From UBA964 sp031382085 (GTDB lineage: Bacteria > Pseudomonadota > Gammaproteobacteria > Steroidobacterales > Steroidobacteraceae): a DNA stretch of 64,000 bases. Position numbers and translations under genes: made by a program. Below the pieces are notes generated by a model. It was not told where the DNA came from. It searched no databases and worked only from the letters and a program-made list of their open reading frames with translations. Position 1 is the first letter of the stretch, and every line of letters begins with the position of its first letter. Shown one piece after another: positions 35,288 to 43,580 of this stretch. The stretch is from positions 62,001 to 126,000 of the forward strand of contig JANMYM010000030.1 in assembly GCA_031382085.1 (NCBI GenBank). Reading direction: 5' to 3'.

Positions 35288-37264
35288 TCAGCCAGCGCTA
35301 AGTTCGCTGCGGTTGCGGAACAACTCCAGCGCTTTCGGATTTGCGAGCGCTTCCACATTCTTCACGCATCGCCCGTGTACGACATCGCGCACCGCGAGCT
35401 CGACGATCTTGCCGCTCTTGGTGCGGGGGATGTCGCTGACCGCGAGAATCTTCGCTGGCACGTGCCGCGGCGTCGCGTTAGCTTTGATGATGGCGCGGAC
35501 CCTGTCCTGCAGCGCCGCGTCCAGCGTCACTCCATCCCGCAAGCGCACAAATAACACGACGCGGACGTCGCCCAGCCAGTCCTGGCCGATGGCGATTGAC
35601 TCGACAATCTCCGGCAGCTTTTCGACCTGGCGGTATATTTCCGCCGTGCCGATGCGCACACCGCCCGGATTCAGCACCGCGTCCGAGCGCCCGTAGATGA
35701 CGATGCCGTTGTGGCGGGTGATCTCGCTGAAATCCCCGTGGCACCAGATGCCGGGAAAGCGCTCGAAGTACGCGGCGCGATAGCGCTCGCCGCTGGCGTC
35801 GTTCCAGAATCCGACCGGCATTGCCGGAAAGGACTGCGTGCAGACCAGTTCGCCCTTGGTCTCGCGCACCGGCTTGCCGTCGTCGTCGAACACGTCGACC
35901 GCCATGCCGAGCCCGCGGCATTGGATTTCACCGCGATAGACCGGCAGGTCCGGGCTGCCGATGACAAAGCAGGAGCAGATGTCAGTGCCGCCGGACATCG
36001 AGACAAGGTGCAGGTCGATCTTGATGTCGCGATATATGTAATCAAAGCTCTCTGGCACCAACGGGCTGCCAGTCGAACAAAGCACGCGCAGTTGACTCAG
36101 ATTGAATTCCTGGCGCGGTACCAGGCAGTTCTTGGCGATTGCATCGATGTACTTGGCCGATGTGCCGAAATGCGTCATGCGCTCGGCATCGGCAAGCCGG
36201 AAAATAATCCGGCCTTCATCCAGCAGCGGCGAGCCGTCGTACATCAGCACGGCGGCGCCCGAAGCTAACGCGGACACCAGGATGTTCCACATGGTCCAGC
36301 CGCAGGTTGTAAAGTAATAGTATCGGTCGCCGGGCTGTATGTCGCAGTGCAAGCGGTGTTCCTTCAGATGCTGCAGCAGCACGCCGCCGGCGCCATGCAC
36401 GATGCCCTTGGGAACGCCGGTGGTGCCGGACGAATAGAGCACATACACCGGATGATCGAATGGCAGGCGCGTAAATTCTATTTCGCTGGTGGACTCGAAT
36501 CCCTTGGTGAAGTCAGAAAGCAGCACACTGTTAGCAATACCGGCAATATCAGGTGCGGAATTCACATAGGGGACGACGATACATTTTTCGACGCTCGGCA
36601 ACTGGCGCACGACATCGACGATTTTCGGCAGGCAATCGATACGCTTGCGGTTGTACCAGTAGCCTTCGACGGCGAACAACAGTTTAGGCTTGGTCTGCCC
36701 GAAGCGGTCGAGCACGCCCTGCACACCGAAATCCGGCGACGTCGAGGTGAACACCGCGCCAATGCTGACAGTCGCCAGCATGGCGATGAGTGTGGCCGGC
36801 ATGTTAGGCATGGACGCCGCGACGCAATCGCCGGTCCTGAGCCCCGCGGCGCGCATCGCCGCGGACATCACCGCGACCTGCCGGTATAGTTCCACTCGCG
36901 TCAGGCGTTGTTTAACCTGGTCCTCGCCCCAGAAAACGATAGCAGCGCTGGCGGGATCGAAATCCGTGCGCAACAGGTTTTCAGCGAGGTTGAGTCTCGC
37001 GTCCGGATACCACTTGGCGCCGGGCATCTGCTCGCGGTCCACCACGGTGCGCGTCCCGCGCTCACCCAGTACGCCGCAGAAATCCCAGATCGAATTCCAG
37101 AACTGCTCCGGCTGTTCGATCGACCAGCGCCAAAGCGCCTCGTAGTCCGGAAACTGCCGCGCCGACAGGCGCGCCGCATAACGTGCGTAGGCGTGCATCG
37201 TGCTTTTTTCAATACGCTGGCGCGAGGGCGTCCAGATCGGCAGTTCATCGGAGTTGGTGGTCAT
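35288..37264 (-). CDS. Acetoacetyl-CoA synthetase
   Basis: Activates acetoacetate with ATP and CoA, as in ketone-body or PHB breakdown product use. The 658-residue protein is an ANL-family ligase. It has the phosphate loop 'YVLYSSGTTGVPKGIVHGAG', 'YYFTTCGWTMWNILVSALAS', 'MSGGTDICSCFVIGSPDLPV' and the catalytic Lys in 'DIPRTKSGKIVE'. The length and the 'FWNSIWDFCGV' N-terminal segment separate it from acetyl-CoA synthetase. Upstream lie 223 bp (37265-37487) with no recognisable gene, shared with the divergent maoC-like gene. Confidence 0.92.
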   Translation of the reverse strand: MTTNSDELPIWTPSRQRIEKSTMHAYARYAARLSARQFPDYEALWRWSIEQPEQFWNSIWDFCGVLGERGTRTVVDREQMPGAKWYPDARLNLAENLLRTDFDPASAAIVFWGEDQVKQRLTRVELYRQVAVMSAAMRAAGLRTGDCVAASMPNMPATLIAMLATVSIGAVFTSTSPDFGVQGVLDRFGQTKPKLLFAVEGYWYNRKRIDCLPKIVDVVRQLPSVEKCIVVPYVNSAPDIAGIANSVLLSDFTKGFESTSEIEFTRLPFDHPVYVLYSSGTTGVPKGIVHGAGGVLLQHLKEHRLHCDIQPGDRYYYFTTCGWTMWNILVSALASGAAVLMYDGSPLLDEGRIIFRLADAERMTHFGTSAKYIDAIAKNCLVPRQEFNLSQLRVLCSTGSPLVPESFDYIYRDIKIDLHLVSMSGGTDICSCFVIGSPDLPVYRGEIQCRGLGMAVDVFDDDGKPVRETKGELVCTQSFPAMPVGFWNDASGERYRAAYFERFPGIWCHGDFSEITRHNGIVIYGRSDAVLNPGGVRIGTAEIYRQVEKLPEIVESIAIGQDWLGDVRVVLFVRLRDGVTLDAALQDRVRAIIKANATPRHVPAKILAVSDIPRTKSGKIVELAVRDVVHGRCVKNVEALANPKALELFRNRSELSAG

Positions 37265-37487
37265 GGATTACGGCAGGGGGCGGAGCAGGTTACTGTTGTC
37301 ACAGACGCACGCATATTATGATTATCCAACTCAAACGGCACGTCGGATCCGGTTTTAACGCAACCAGGTCGGCATAACTAACGGCTACGCGCGCGTCAAT
37401 TGACAGCCCGCGCCCGCAGCGCCGCCGGCCTCGCCGGGATGGTGTATCGTCTGAGAATTGTTGCGTGGATAGCGCCGGAGGAGACGT

Positions 37488-37946
37488 ATGGGCGGGCTTT
37501 ACTTCGAAGAGTTTCGCGTCGGGCAATCGTTCAAGCATGAGCTGCGCCGTACGTTAACCGAGACCGACAACCTGCTGTTTTCGGCCATGACCCACAATCC
37601 GGCCGCGCTGCATCTCGATGAGGAGTATTGCCGGGCCAATTCCGAATTCAAGACGCGCATCATGAACAGCTGCTTCACTTTGGGTCTGATGGTAGGCCTC
37701 TCGGTCGGCGACACGACCCTGGGCACGACGGTCGGTAACCTTGGCTGGGACGAGGTGCGTTTCCCAAAGCCCCTGTTTGCTGGCGATACCGTGCGCGTAG
37801 AAAGCGAAGTGCTGGAGTGTCGCGAGAGTAAATCGCGGCCGCAGAACGGCATTATTATCTTTGTGCACCGGATGTTTAATCAAAAGGGCGAGTTGGTGGC
37901 GCATTGCAAGCGTTCGGCGCTCATGTTGCGGCACCCGAATCAATGA
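37488..37946 (+). CDS. MaoC-like dehydratase
   Basis: A 152-residue hot-dog fold protein with the hydratase pattern 'ETDNLLFSAMTHNPAALHLD' (catalytic Asp/Asn-His region near residue 40) and 'MVGLSVGDTTLGTTVGNLGW'. Such proteins hydrate 2-enoyl-CoAs. A strong GGAGGAG Shine-Dalgarno precedes the ATG. It overlaps the CitE-like lyase gene by four bases, so the pair likely acts on the same acyl-CoA (for example mesaconyl/methylmalyl-CoA or itaconyl/citramalyl-CoA). The substrate is not settled by sequence. Confidence 0.83.
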   Translation: MGGLYFEEFRVGQSFKHELRRTLTETDNLLFSAMTHNPAALHLDEEYCRANSEFKTRIMNSCFTLGLMVGLSVGDTTLGTTVGNLGWDEVRFPKPLFAGDTVRVESEVLECRESKSRPQNGIIIFVHRMFNQKGELVAHCKRSALMLRHPNQ

Positions 37947-38818
37947 CCGCGCGCTCGTTGCTGTTCGTTCCGGGTGATTCGGAGAAGAAACTCGCCAAGG
38001 GCGAAAGCGTCGGCGCGGACATCCTGATACTCGATCTCGAGGATGCCGTCGCTCCTGAGCGAAAATCAACGGCACGTGGCATGGTACGCGAATACCTCGC
38101 AGCGCGAACCAATCCCAGCGGACCCAAATTGTGGGTGCGCGTGAATCCGCTCGGCACCGAGGAATGTCAACTGGATCTGGCGGCGTTGGTCGCTGCCAAA
38201 CCCGATGGCATCATTCAACCCAAGACCCGGTCGGTCGACGATGTCGTTCGTCTGGGGCAGCACCTGGATCGGCTGGAGGCGTCCAACGGCATGCCCGCCG
38301 GCAAAATCAGAATAATGCCGGTCGCTACTGAGACGCCGGAAGCAGTATTTGGGTTGGGTAGTTATGCCAGGTCCGCGCCGCGGCTCTATGGCATGACCTG
38401 GGGCGCGGAAGACCTGAGTGCCGCCGTGGGAGCGCTAGCTAACAAGGATGCTGCGGGCGCGTGGACTTTCCCATATCGGCTGGCTCGCGCGCTGTGTCTT
38501 TTCGCGGCGAGCGCCGCCGGCGTCGCTGCAATCGATACCATATTCGTGGATTTTCGCGACCCGGTCGGATTGCGCGACGCCTGCGCGGAAGCGTGTCGCG
38601 ACGGCTTCGCAGGCAAGCTGGCGATCCACCCGGACCAGGTCGCCGTGATCAACGAGTGTTTTGTTCCCAGCGCGCAGGAAATCGCCCACGCCCAGCGTAT
38701 TGTGAAACTGTTTGCCGACAATCCGGGCGTCGTCGCGCTGCAGCTCGATGGCACGATGCTGGACATGCCGCACCTGCTGCAGGCTCAGAAAACGCTGGCA
38801 CGCGCATCCGGGCACTAG
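37943..38818 (+). CDS. HpcH/HpaI-family CoA-ester lyase (CitE-like)
   Basis: A 291-residue Mg-dependent TIM-barrel lyase cleaving a 3-hydroxyacyl-CoA such as citramalyl-CoA or malyl-CoA. 'RSLLFVPGDSEKKLAKGESV', 'ADILILDLEDAVAPERK' (metal-binding Glu/Asp), 'RVNPLGTE' and 'LAIHPDQVAVINECF' are typical of CitE-like enzymes. No CitD/CitF neighbours occur, so it is not citrate lyase. The ATG overlaps the maoC-like stop. Confidence 0.85.
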   Translation: MTARSLLFVPGDSEKKLAKGESVGADILILDLEDAVAPERKSTARGMVREYLAARTNPSGPKLWVRVNPLGTEECQLDLAALVAAKPDGIIQPKTRSVDDVVRLGQHLDRLEASNGMPAGKIRIMPVATETPEAVFGLGSYARSAPRLYGMTWGAEDLSAAVGALANKDAAGAWTFPYRLARALCLFAASAAGVAAIDTIFVDFRDPVGLRDACAEACRDGFAGKLAIHPDQVAVINECFVPSAQEIAHAQRIVKLFADNPGVVALQLDGTMLDMPHLLQAQKTLARASGH

Positions 38819-38865
38819 CGGACGCCGGGCTGTCCGTGCGACGTTCGACCGATCTAACGCCCTCA

Positions 38866-39201
38866 TCAATCGACATCGATGTACAGGTCGTCGCCCGTTC
38901 GTTGAACTTGAAACGTCCGCAACGGTTCCGTGCACGGAGGGGCGCAGGGTTCGCCCGTCCGAATGTCGAATTTGCCGCTGTGCCAGCCGCACTCAACGAC
39001 GTAGCCGCTCAGGTCGCCTTCATCGCTCAGCGACGAACCGCCGTGCGTACACGTGTCCGCGCTGCAGAAATACTCATTGCCCATCCGGTAGACCGCCAAT
39101 CTCGGCAGGCCGTCGAGTTCGACGCTTTTCATTGCGCCCGGCTCGAGTTCGTCTGCGGAGCACAATCGTATGCGTCGCCAGCGTTCGGTCATAAAAAGCA
39201 T
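38866..39201 (-). CDS. Rieske-type [2Fe-2S] ferredoxin
   Basis: A 111-residue cytoplasmic Rieske protein. The cluster ligands are visible as CTHGG (about residue 52) and CGWHSGKFD (about residue 71), the CxH...CxxH pattern of dioxygenase-type ferredoxins. No oxygenase or reductase gene is adjacent, so the electron partner is unknown. A second ATG nine bases in (39192, MTERWRR) is an equally plausible start. Confidence 0.85.
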   Translation of the reverse strand: MLFMTERWRRIRLCSADELEPGAMKSVELDGLPRLAVYRMGNEYFCSADTCTHGGSSLSDEGDLSGYVVECGWHSGKFDIRTGEPCAPPCTEPLRTFQVQRTGDDLYIDVD

Positions 39202-39286
39202 CGTTCCTGATTGTTGTTCGACCGCATACTACCGCAGGAACCTCGCTACTGCAGCCACGGCTCCCGGCTGTTCGTCGCGAGACTCG

Positions 39287-40819
39287 TTACCCGCCGCTGT
39301 GAGCGATCTCGCTGCCGGTTGCGGCGGCCATTGCCGCCCTGGTGTTGCGCAGCCAGAGGATCGCCGGGATCGCCAATAGCCCTGCGCCAGCTAACATGAA
39401 ATAGACGTTGGCGTAGGCCAGCGACAGCGCCTGTCGTTGCACTTCCGCGATCAGCAGCGCAGTCGACGCATTGGCGCCCGGCAGACTGCCGATGGTGAGC
39501 CAGCGATCAAGCGAATAGGGCGTGAAAAACTCGCCCAGATATGCCTGATTCATCTGCGCCGAGCGCGCTAACTCGGCCACGCTGAGTGAGATCCCGACGG
39601 AGCCGCCTACGTTGACTGCAAGTCGCAATACGACGCCTGCCTCGGTCCGGTACTCCTCCGGCAGCGTTGCAAAAGCGATCAGCTGTGTCGGCAAGTACAT
39701 CAATGGCATGCCGATTCCTAACACAATGCCGGATAGCACGATAAGGCTGGGAGGGGTGTCGACACTGAACTGCGCGACCACAGCCAGAGATGACGACATC
39801 AGCAGAGCGCCGATGATCATGCTGTGCCTGGCATCCAGCTTGTTAGCAAAGCGGGCCGACAGCATCATGGTAAACATGGAAGCGGCGCCGCGTGCGGCCA
39901 TGAGCCGGCCTGCCTGAGCCGGCGTGTAACCCTGCAATTGCTGCAAAAATGGCGGGAACAGCACGCTCGGCGACATCATGAACGCGCCGACCAGGCATTG
40001 CGTCAGCATGCACAGGGAAAAATTCCGGTCGCGAAACAGCTTAAGATCGACGAATGCGTGTTTGTGATGGCGTGCGTGCGCAAGGTACATCCAGAAGAAC
40101 ACGGCCGTGAATAGCGCTTCGGCGACAATCTCCAGCGAATTGAACCAGTCTTTCGTCTGGCCACGATCCAGCAGCAGCTGAAAGAGCCCGATGGCGAATG
40201 ACAGGAACACGAAACCGGGAAAATCGAAGGGTCGATTGCTCTTGTCGTGGTGCTTGGGCATTGCGGCGCTGATGCCCAGCCAGGCGAGGATTCCGATCGG
40301 TAAATTGACATAAAATGCCCAGCGCCAGGAAAACGAATCCGTCAGGTAGCCGCCCAGCGTTGGCCCGACGATCGGTCCAACCATGGCGGCGGTGCCCCAG
40401 ATCGCCATCAGTCGGGCGTAGCTCTGCCGTGGAAAGTCGCGCAGTAACGTTACCTGCGCGAGTGGAATCAATGCCGCACCGAATCCGCCCTGCAGCGCAC
40501 GAAAAACCACCATCTGCGGTATCGATGTCGCGACTCCGCACAGAATCGAGCCGCTGGTGAAGCCAATGATGGACGCTAACAGAATTGGCCGCAGGCCAAA
40601 TCGCATTCCAAGCCAGCCCGCCATGGGAGTCATGATCGCGCCGACGACGATATATGCAGTGGCGATCCACGCGGCCTGGTCCTGTGTTGCCTGCAGACTG
40701 CCTTGAATGTGTGGCAGGGCGACGTTAACCACAGTCGAGTCGATCGAATACAGCAACGTCGACAGTACCAGCGACGTCGACAGAAGAATGCGCGTTCTGA
40801 CGGATTCGATAGTCACCAA
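39287..40819 (-). CDS. DHA2/EmrB-type multidrug efflux transporter
   Basis: A 510-residue major facilitator protein with about 14 membrane spans. The family motifs 'YIVVGAIMTPMAGWLGMRFG' and 'RALQGGFGAALIPLAQVTLL' and motif C 'GPIVGPTLGGYLTDSFSWRW' identify the EmrB/DHA2 group. It is last in the leftward marR-emrA-emrB run, 9 bp after the membrane fusion gene. No outer-membrane partner is adjacent. Confidence 0.92.
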   Translation of the reverse strand: MVTIESVRTRILLSTSLVLSTLLYSIDSTVVNVALPHIQGSLQATQDQAAWIATAYIVVGAIMTPMAGWLGMRFGLRPILLASIIGFTSGSILCGVATSIPQMVVFRALQGGFGAALIPLAQVTLLRDFPRQSYARLMAIWGTAAMVGPIVGPTLGGYLTDSFSWRWAFYVNLPIGILAWLGISAAMPKHHDKSNRPFDFPGFVFLSFAIGLFQLLLDRGQTKDWFNSLEIVAEALFTAVFFWMYLAHARHHKHAFVDLKLFRDRNFSLCMLTQCLVGAFMMSPSVLFPPFLQQLQGYTPAQAGRLMAARGAASMFTMMLSARFANKLDARHSMIIGALLMSSSLAVVAQFSVDTPPSLIVLSGIVLGIGMPLMYLPTQLIAFATLPEEYRTEAGVVLRLAVNVGGSVGISLSVAELARSAQMNQAYLGEFFTPYSLDRWLTIGSLPGANASTALLIAEVQRQALSLAYANVYFMLAGAGLLAIPAILWLRNTRAAMAAATGSEIAHSGG

Positions 40820-40828
40820 AGGACCGAA

Positions 40829-41911
40829 TCAGCCGCGCTTGCCGAACCAGCGGTCGAAGCGCGTATGTGGCCCCGTATCGATGGACACGGCGGCGCTCAT
40901 GCCGTCGCGCAGTGGGGGATCGTCAGGGCGCAATTTGATCGCAATGCGCACGGGAATTCTTTGCACGACCTTGACCCAATTGCCGGTTGCGTTTTGTGGC
41001 GGTAGCAGTGAAAAAGCGGCTCCCGTGGCCGGGGAAATACTCTCAACGCGCCCCTGCCAGCGGTGCTGGCTGTAGGTATCGATGTCGAACTCCACCGGTT
41101 GGCCGACACGCACCCATTCCAGATCTGTTTCCTTGAAATTCGCGTCGATCCAGAATTCTTTATCGCTCACGATTGCGCAGGCAGGGACTCCCACGTCGAC
41201 CCTGGCGCCAACCTTGGGCAGGTGGCTTGCAATACCCGACTGCGGCGCAACGATCACCGAGAACATGACATCATTTCTTGCGCGTTCAAGATCCGCGAGC
41301 GCAGCGCGTACCAACGGATATTGATCGACCGGCAGATTCGGATTGCCACCCAGCCGCGCAGCGGTCTGCATGAGCTGCAAGTGCAGCACGCCGATGCTTC
41401 CCTCGGTCAGGGCCACTGTGCGATCTGCGGTGTCCAGCGCCTGTGCCGACACCAGTTTCTGGCGCGCCATCTCCGTTTGCCGCGCCAGTTCACGGTGCGC
41501 AAATTCAGCGGCGCGCTTCGCGACTTCAACCTCGCCTTGCTTTGCGAGGTAGGCCGCCTTCAGCGCGCCGATGTCGGTGCGCGCACTGGCAAGGCGCGCC
41601 TCCGCAGCCGCAACTTCATTCAAGAAAGTTAGGTCGCTGAGTTTGATCAGCGGTTGATTCAGCGTGACAGGAGCATTTTCGCTGACATACACCGCCGTAA
41701 CGATGCCTGCGACACGGGCGCCGACATCGACCCGCTCCTCATGCAAATAGGCGTTGTCCGTGGAGACGAACCGTCCCGCGCTGCCATAAAAATAAACTGC
41801 GCCCGCGACGACCGCGAGCGGCAGTATCCACACCAGGAAGCGGCGGACCCATGGCGATTCTTCATCGTCCGCCATGGCGTCCGCACCGTTGCTGCCAGTG
41901 TCAGACATCAT
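40829..41911 (-). CDS. EmrA-type membrane fusion protein (HlyD family)
   Basis: Bridges the EmrB pump to the outer membrane. After a short acidic N-terminus there is one membrane helix ('FLVWILPLAVVAGAVYFYGS', about residues 23-42). Then come the HlyD/EmrA core 'STDNAYLHEERVDVGARVAG', a coiled coil and a beta-barrel ('VRVGQPVEFDIDTYSQH'). The start is placed at the paired ATGs at 41911/41908, overlapping the marR stop; the open frame continues upstream inside marR. Confidence 0.9.
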   Translation of the reverse strand: MMSDTGSNGADAMADDEESPWVRRFLVWILPLAVVAGAVYFYGSAGRFVSTDNAYLHEERVDVGARVAGIVTAVYVSENAPVTLNQPLIKLSDLTFLNEVAAAEARLASARTDIGALKAAYLAKQGEVEVAKRAAEFAHRELARQTEMARQKLVSAQALDTADRTVALTEGSIGVLHLQLMQTAARLGGNPNLPVDQYPLVRAALADLERARNDVMFSVIVAPQSGIASHLPKVGARVDVGVPACAIVSDKEFWIDANFKETDLEWVRVGQPVEFDIDTYSQHRWQGRVESISPATGAAFSLLPPQNATGNWVKVVQRIPVRIAIKLRPDDPPLRDGMSAAVSIDTGPHTRFDRWFGKRG

Positions 41912-42359
41912 CGTTGGCAAGGTTGCGGCACAGGATCGTAAGTTGGCGCGCCAGCTGCGCCTGCTCTTTCTTGCTGATACCGTGCAAGGCACGCGCCGTG
42001 GTTTCCAGTGAGAGCCGCGTCATGCGGCCGATCAACGGCTTGCCGGCGCGTGCCAGCTGCAGGCGATATACCCGCCGGTCGGCCGGGTCCGCCATGCGGC
42101 GCACGTATCCGGACTTGACCAGACGATCAACCATCCGGCTCAGGGTAACCGGCGTCACTTCCAATCTGGCAGCCAGATCGACCTGCGACGATCCTGGATT
42201 GCGCACGATGTAAAACAACAGGCGACCCAGGGCGGGCGTCAGCTCCAGGCCCTGTGCGCGCTGGTAGAAATCCCTGCGCAGCAGGCGCACCGAGTCGGTG
42301 AGCAGGGTGCCCAGCCGCAACTCTTTGGGGAGCGCCTCACGGATTCGATGAGCAATCAT
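41901..42359 (-). CDS. MarR family transcriptional regulator
   Basis: A 152-residue winged-helix repressor ('QVDLAARLEVTPVTLSRMVD', then the wing 'SGYVRRMADPADRRVYRLQL'), first gene of the marR-emrA-emrB efflux operon. MarR proteins release DNA on binding phenolic or drug ligands. A perfect inverted repeat lies between the -35 and -10 of its own promoter, so autoregulation is likely. The ATG is only four bases after the -10, so it is leaderless or the real start is slightly downstream. Confidence 0.92.
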   Translation of the reverse strand: MIAHRIREALPKELRLGTLLTDSVRLLRRDFYQRAQGLELTPALGRLLFYIVRNPGSSQVDLAARLEVTPVTLSRMVDRLVKSGYVRRMADPADRRVYRLQLARAGKPLIGRMTRLSLETTARALHGISKKEQAQLARQLTILCRNLANDDV

Positions 42360-42363
42360 AATA

Positions 42364-42393
42364 ATTATAGATGCACATAGTGTGCATCGCTAA
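42364..42393 (-). promoter_or_regulatory. marR-emrAB promoter with MarR operator
   Basis: On the minus strand TATAAT occupies 42369-42364, and a weak -35 (TTAGCG) lies 18 bases upstream at 42393-42388. The spacer holds the perfect inverted repeat GATGCACA-TAG-TGTGCATC (42370-42388), two 8-bp arms with a 3-bp centre. Its size and location are typical of MarR sites. Binding by the adjacent regulator is inferred. Confidence 0.7.
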
Positions 42394-42536
42394 GTATATA
42401 CGCAGGAACGCCGGCTTCGAGCATGAGCCCATGTTTTTTTGATCTCCGCAGCGGCAGGCGATGGTAGTGAGTTGCGATTTGTCCGGCGGAATACCGCGTT
42501 TTGTGCAAATATCCTTGACAGGCAAGAGGGACAGCC

Positions 42537-43343
42537 ATGAACAGACGAGATTTGGCGTTGACGGCGGGTGCTGCCTTATGGGCTGGTCTGGGCGGCGCGA
42601 AAACAGGCGGCGTCGCCGATCTGTTAGCAGACCGGGTCCTCACTCACGTCCGCATGCGCGCGCATCCGGATGGTCGCCCCTGTCACACCTGGTACCGCGG
42701 CACGTTCTATGGGCAACGCTCGGGGATGCGGACCCAGGCCCTGCTGTTCATCGAAGGCGCCAGCACGTCGACCACCAATCGGCAGGCGGATGGGCGCTGG
42801 ACATACCGGATGCGCGAGGCCGGTTGGTTCTGCGACCTGCAGACGCACCAGGCCGTGAACGAATGGCGTAACCCGCTGAATGACCGTGTTGTCAAGCCGG
42901 CGCATTACAACTCGAAGCAACAGCTGACATTTGCGCCCGATGGCAGCGTGACGCCGCTCACTGCAACGCCGCCGCCGGGTCTTGAGTGGCAGGGCACGCT
43001 GAGCGAACCGGCAATCGTTGGTAACGACGTGTGGTCGGCTGAGGAATTATTGGTGCGGGTTCCGCCGCCGCCCGCCGGCGGCAGTGCCCGCGTACAGACC
43101 TCGCTTGCGACCCTGCATTCGGATCTGCGGGATCTGCAGAAGCCGCAGCGTGCGTGGGTCCCTGCAACGCTCGCTTACCAAACCCTCGGAAGCTGGCAGC
43201 CGTGGCTGGAGATGGGCGACGCGACCGGGGTCGTGAGCTGGCGACTGGCAGGACGCAAATGCGCCATGCTGGCCGAAATACCGGAGTCGATTCGTGAGCG
43301 AATCGAGCGCGAGCATCCGGAGGTGTTCCAGTCCGTCGCGTAG
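42537..43343 (+). CDS. DUF1838 family secreted protein
   Basis: A 268-residue protein with a Tat-like signal (MNRRDLALTAGAALWAG) and a body resembling DUF1838 proteins: 'RPCHTWYRGTFYGQRSG', 'EAGWFCDLQTHQAVNEWRNP' and 'WQPWLEMGDATGVVSWRLAG'. No catalytic function is known for this family. An AAGAGGGA Shine-Dalgarno precedes the ATG. It is divergent from the marR operon. Confidence 0.7.
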   Translation: MNRRDLALTAGAALWAGLGGAKTGGVADLLADRVLTHVRMRAHPDGRPCHTWYRGTFYGQRSGMRTQALLFIEGASTSTTNRQADGRWTYRMREAGWFCDLQTHQAVNEWRNPLNDRVVKPAHYNSKQQLTFAPDGSVTPLTATPPPGLEWQGTLSEPAIVGNDVWSAEELLVRVPPPPAGGSARVQTSLATLHSDLRDLQKPQRAWVPATLAYQTLGSWQPWLEMGDATGVVSWRLAGRKCAMLAEIPESIRERIEREHPEVFQSVA

Positions 43344-43377
43344 GCAGCGCTACGCCGGTGGCGCCGCGCGTGTTAGG

Positions 43378-43572
43378 GACGATGGACTCATGCAGCGCGA
43401 GAAATCTCGAGCCCGGATTGGAAAACACATAGTCGATCTGCAGCGACTTGATGACATCCAGCATGAAATCCGAGCGGCATCCGGCGCCTGCAGTATTGAC
43501 GTCTGTCGCGGATGGCGGCGCTGCCTGATAGCCACGCGCCGACAATAGACTGTATGTCAGCGTTTTTGGCAA
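43378..43572 (-). pseudogene. N-terminal remnant of a thiamine diphosphate-dependent enzyme
   Basis: The frame reads 'SDFMLDVIKSLQIDYVFSNP', then GSRFLALHESIV. This matches the start of the pyrimidine-binding domain of acetolactate synthase/benzoylformate decarboxylase-like proteins, which usually read SDFMvDvxKxLdIdYvxxNPGSSFrgLHESl. Homology ends abruptly at HESIV, and the rest of the roughly 550-residue enzyme is missing. The frame opens at a TTG at 43572. Confidence 0.65.
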
Positions 43573-43580
43573 CCTGCAAT

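Noticed and set aside
37265..37487. A hidden gene between acetoacetyl-CoA synthetase and the MaoC-like gene
   Set aside because: The frames in this 223-bp gap give no recognisable protein; it most likely holds the divergent promoters.
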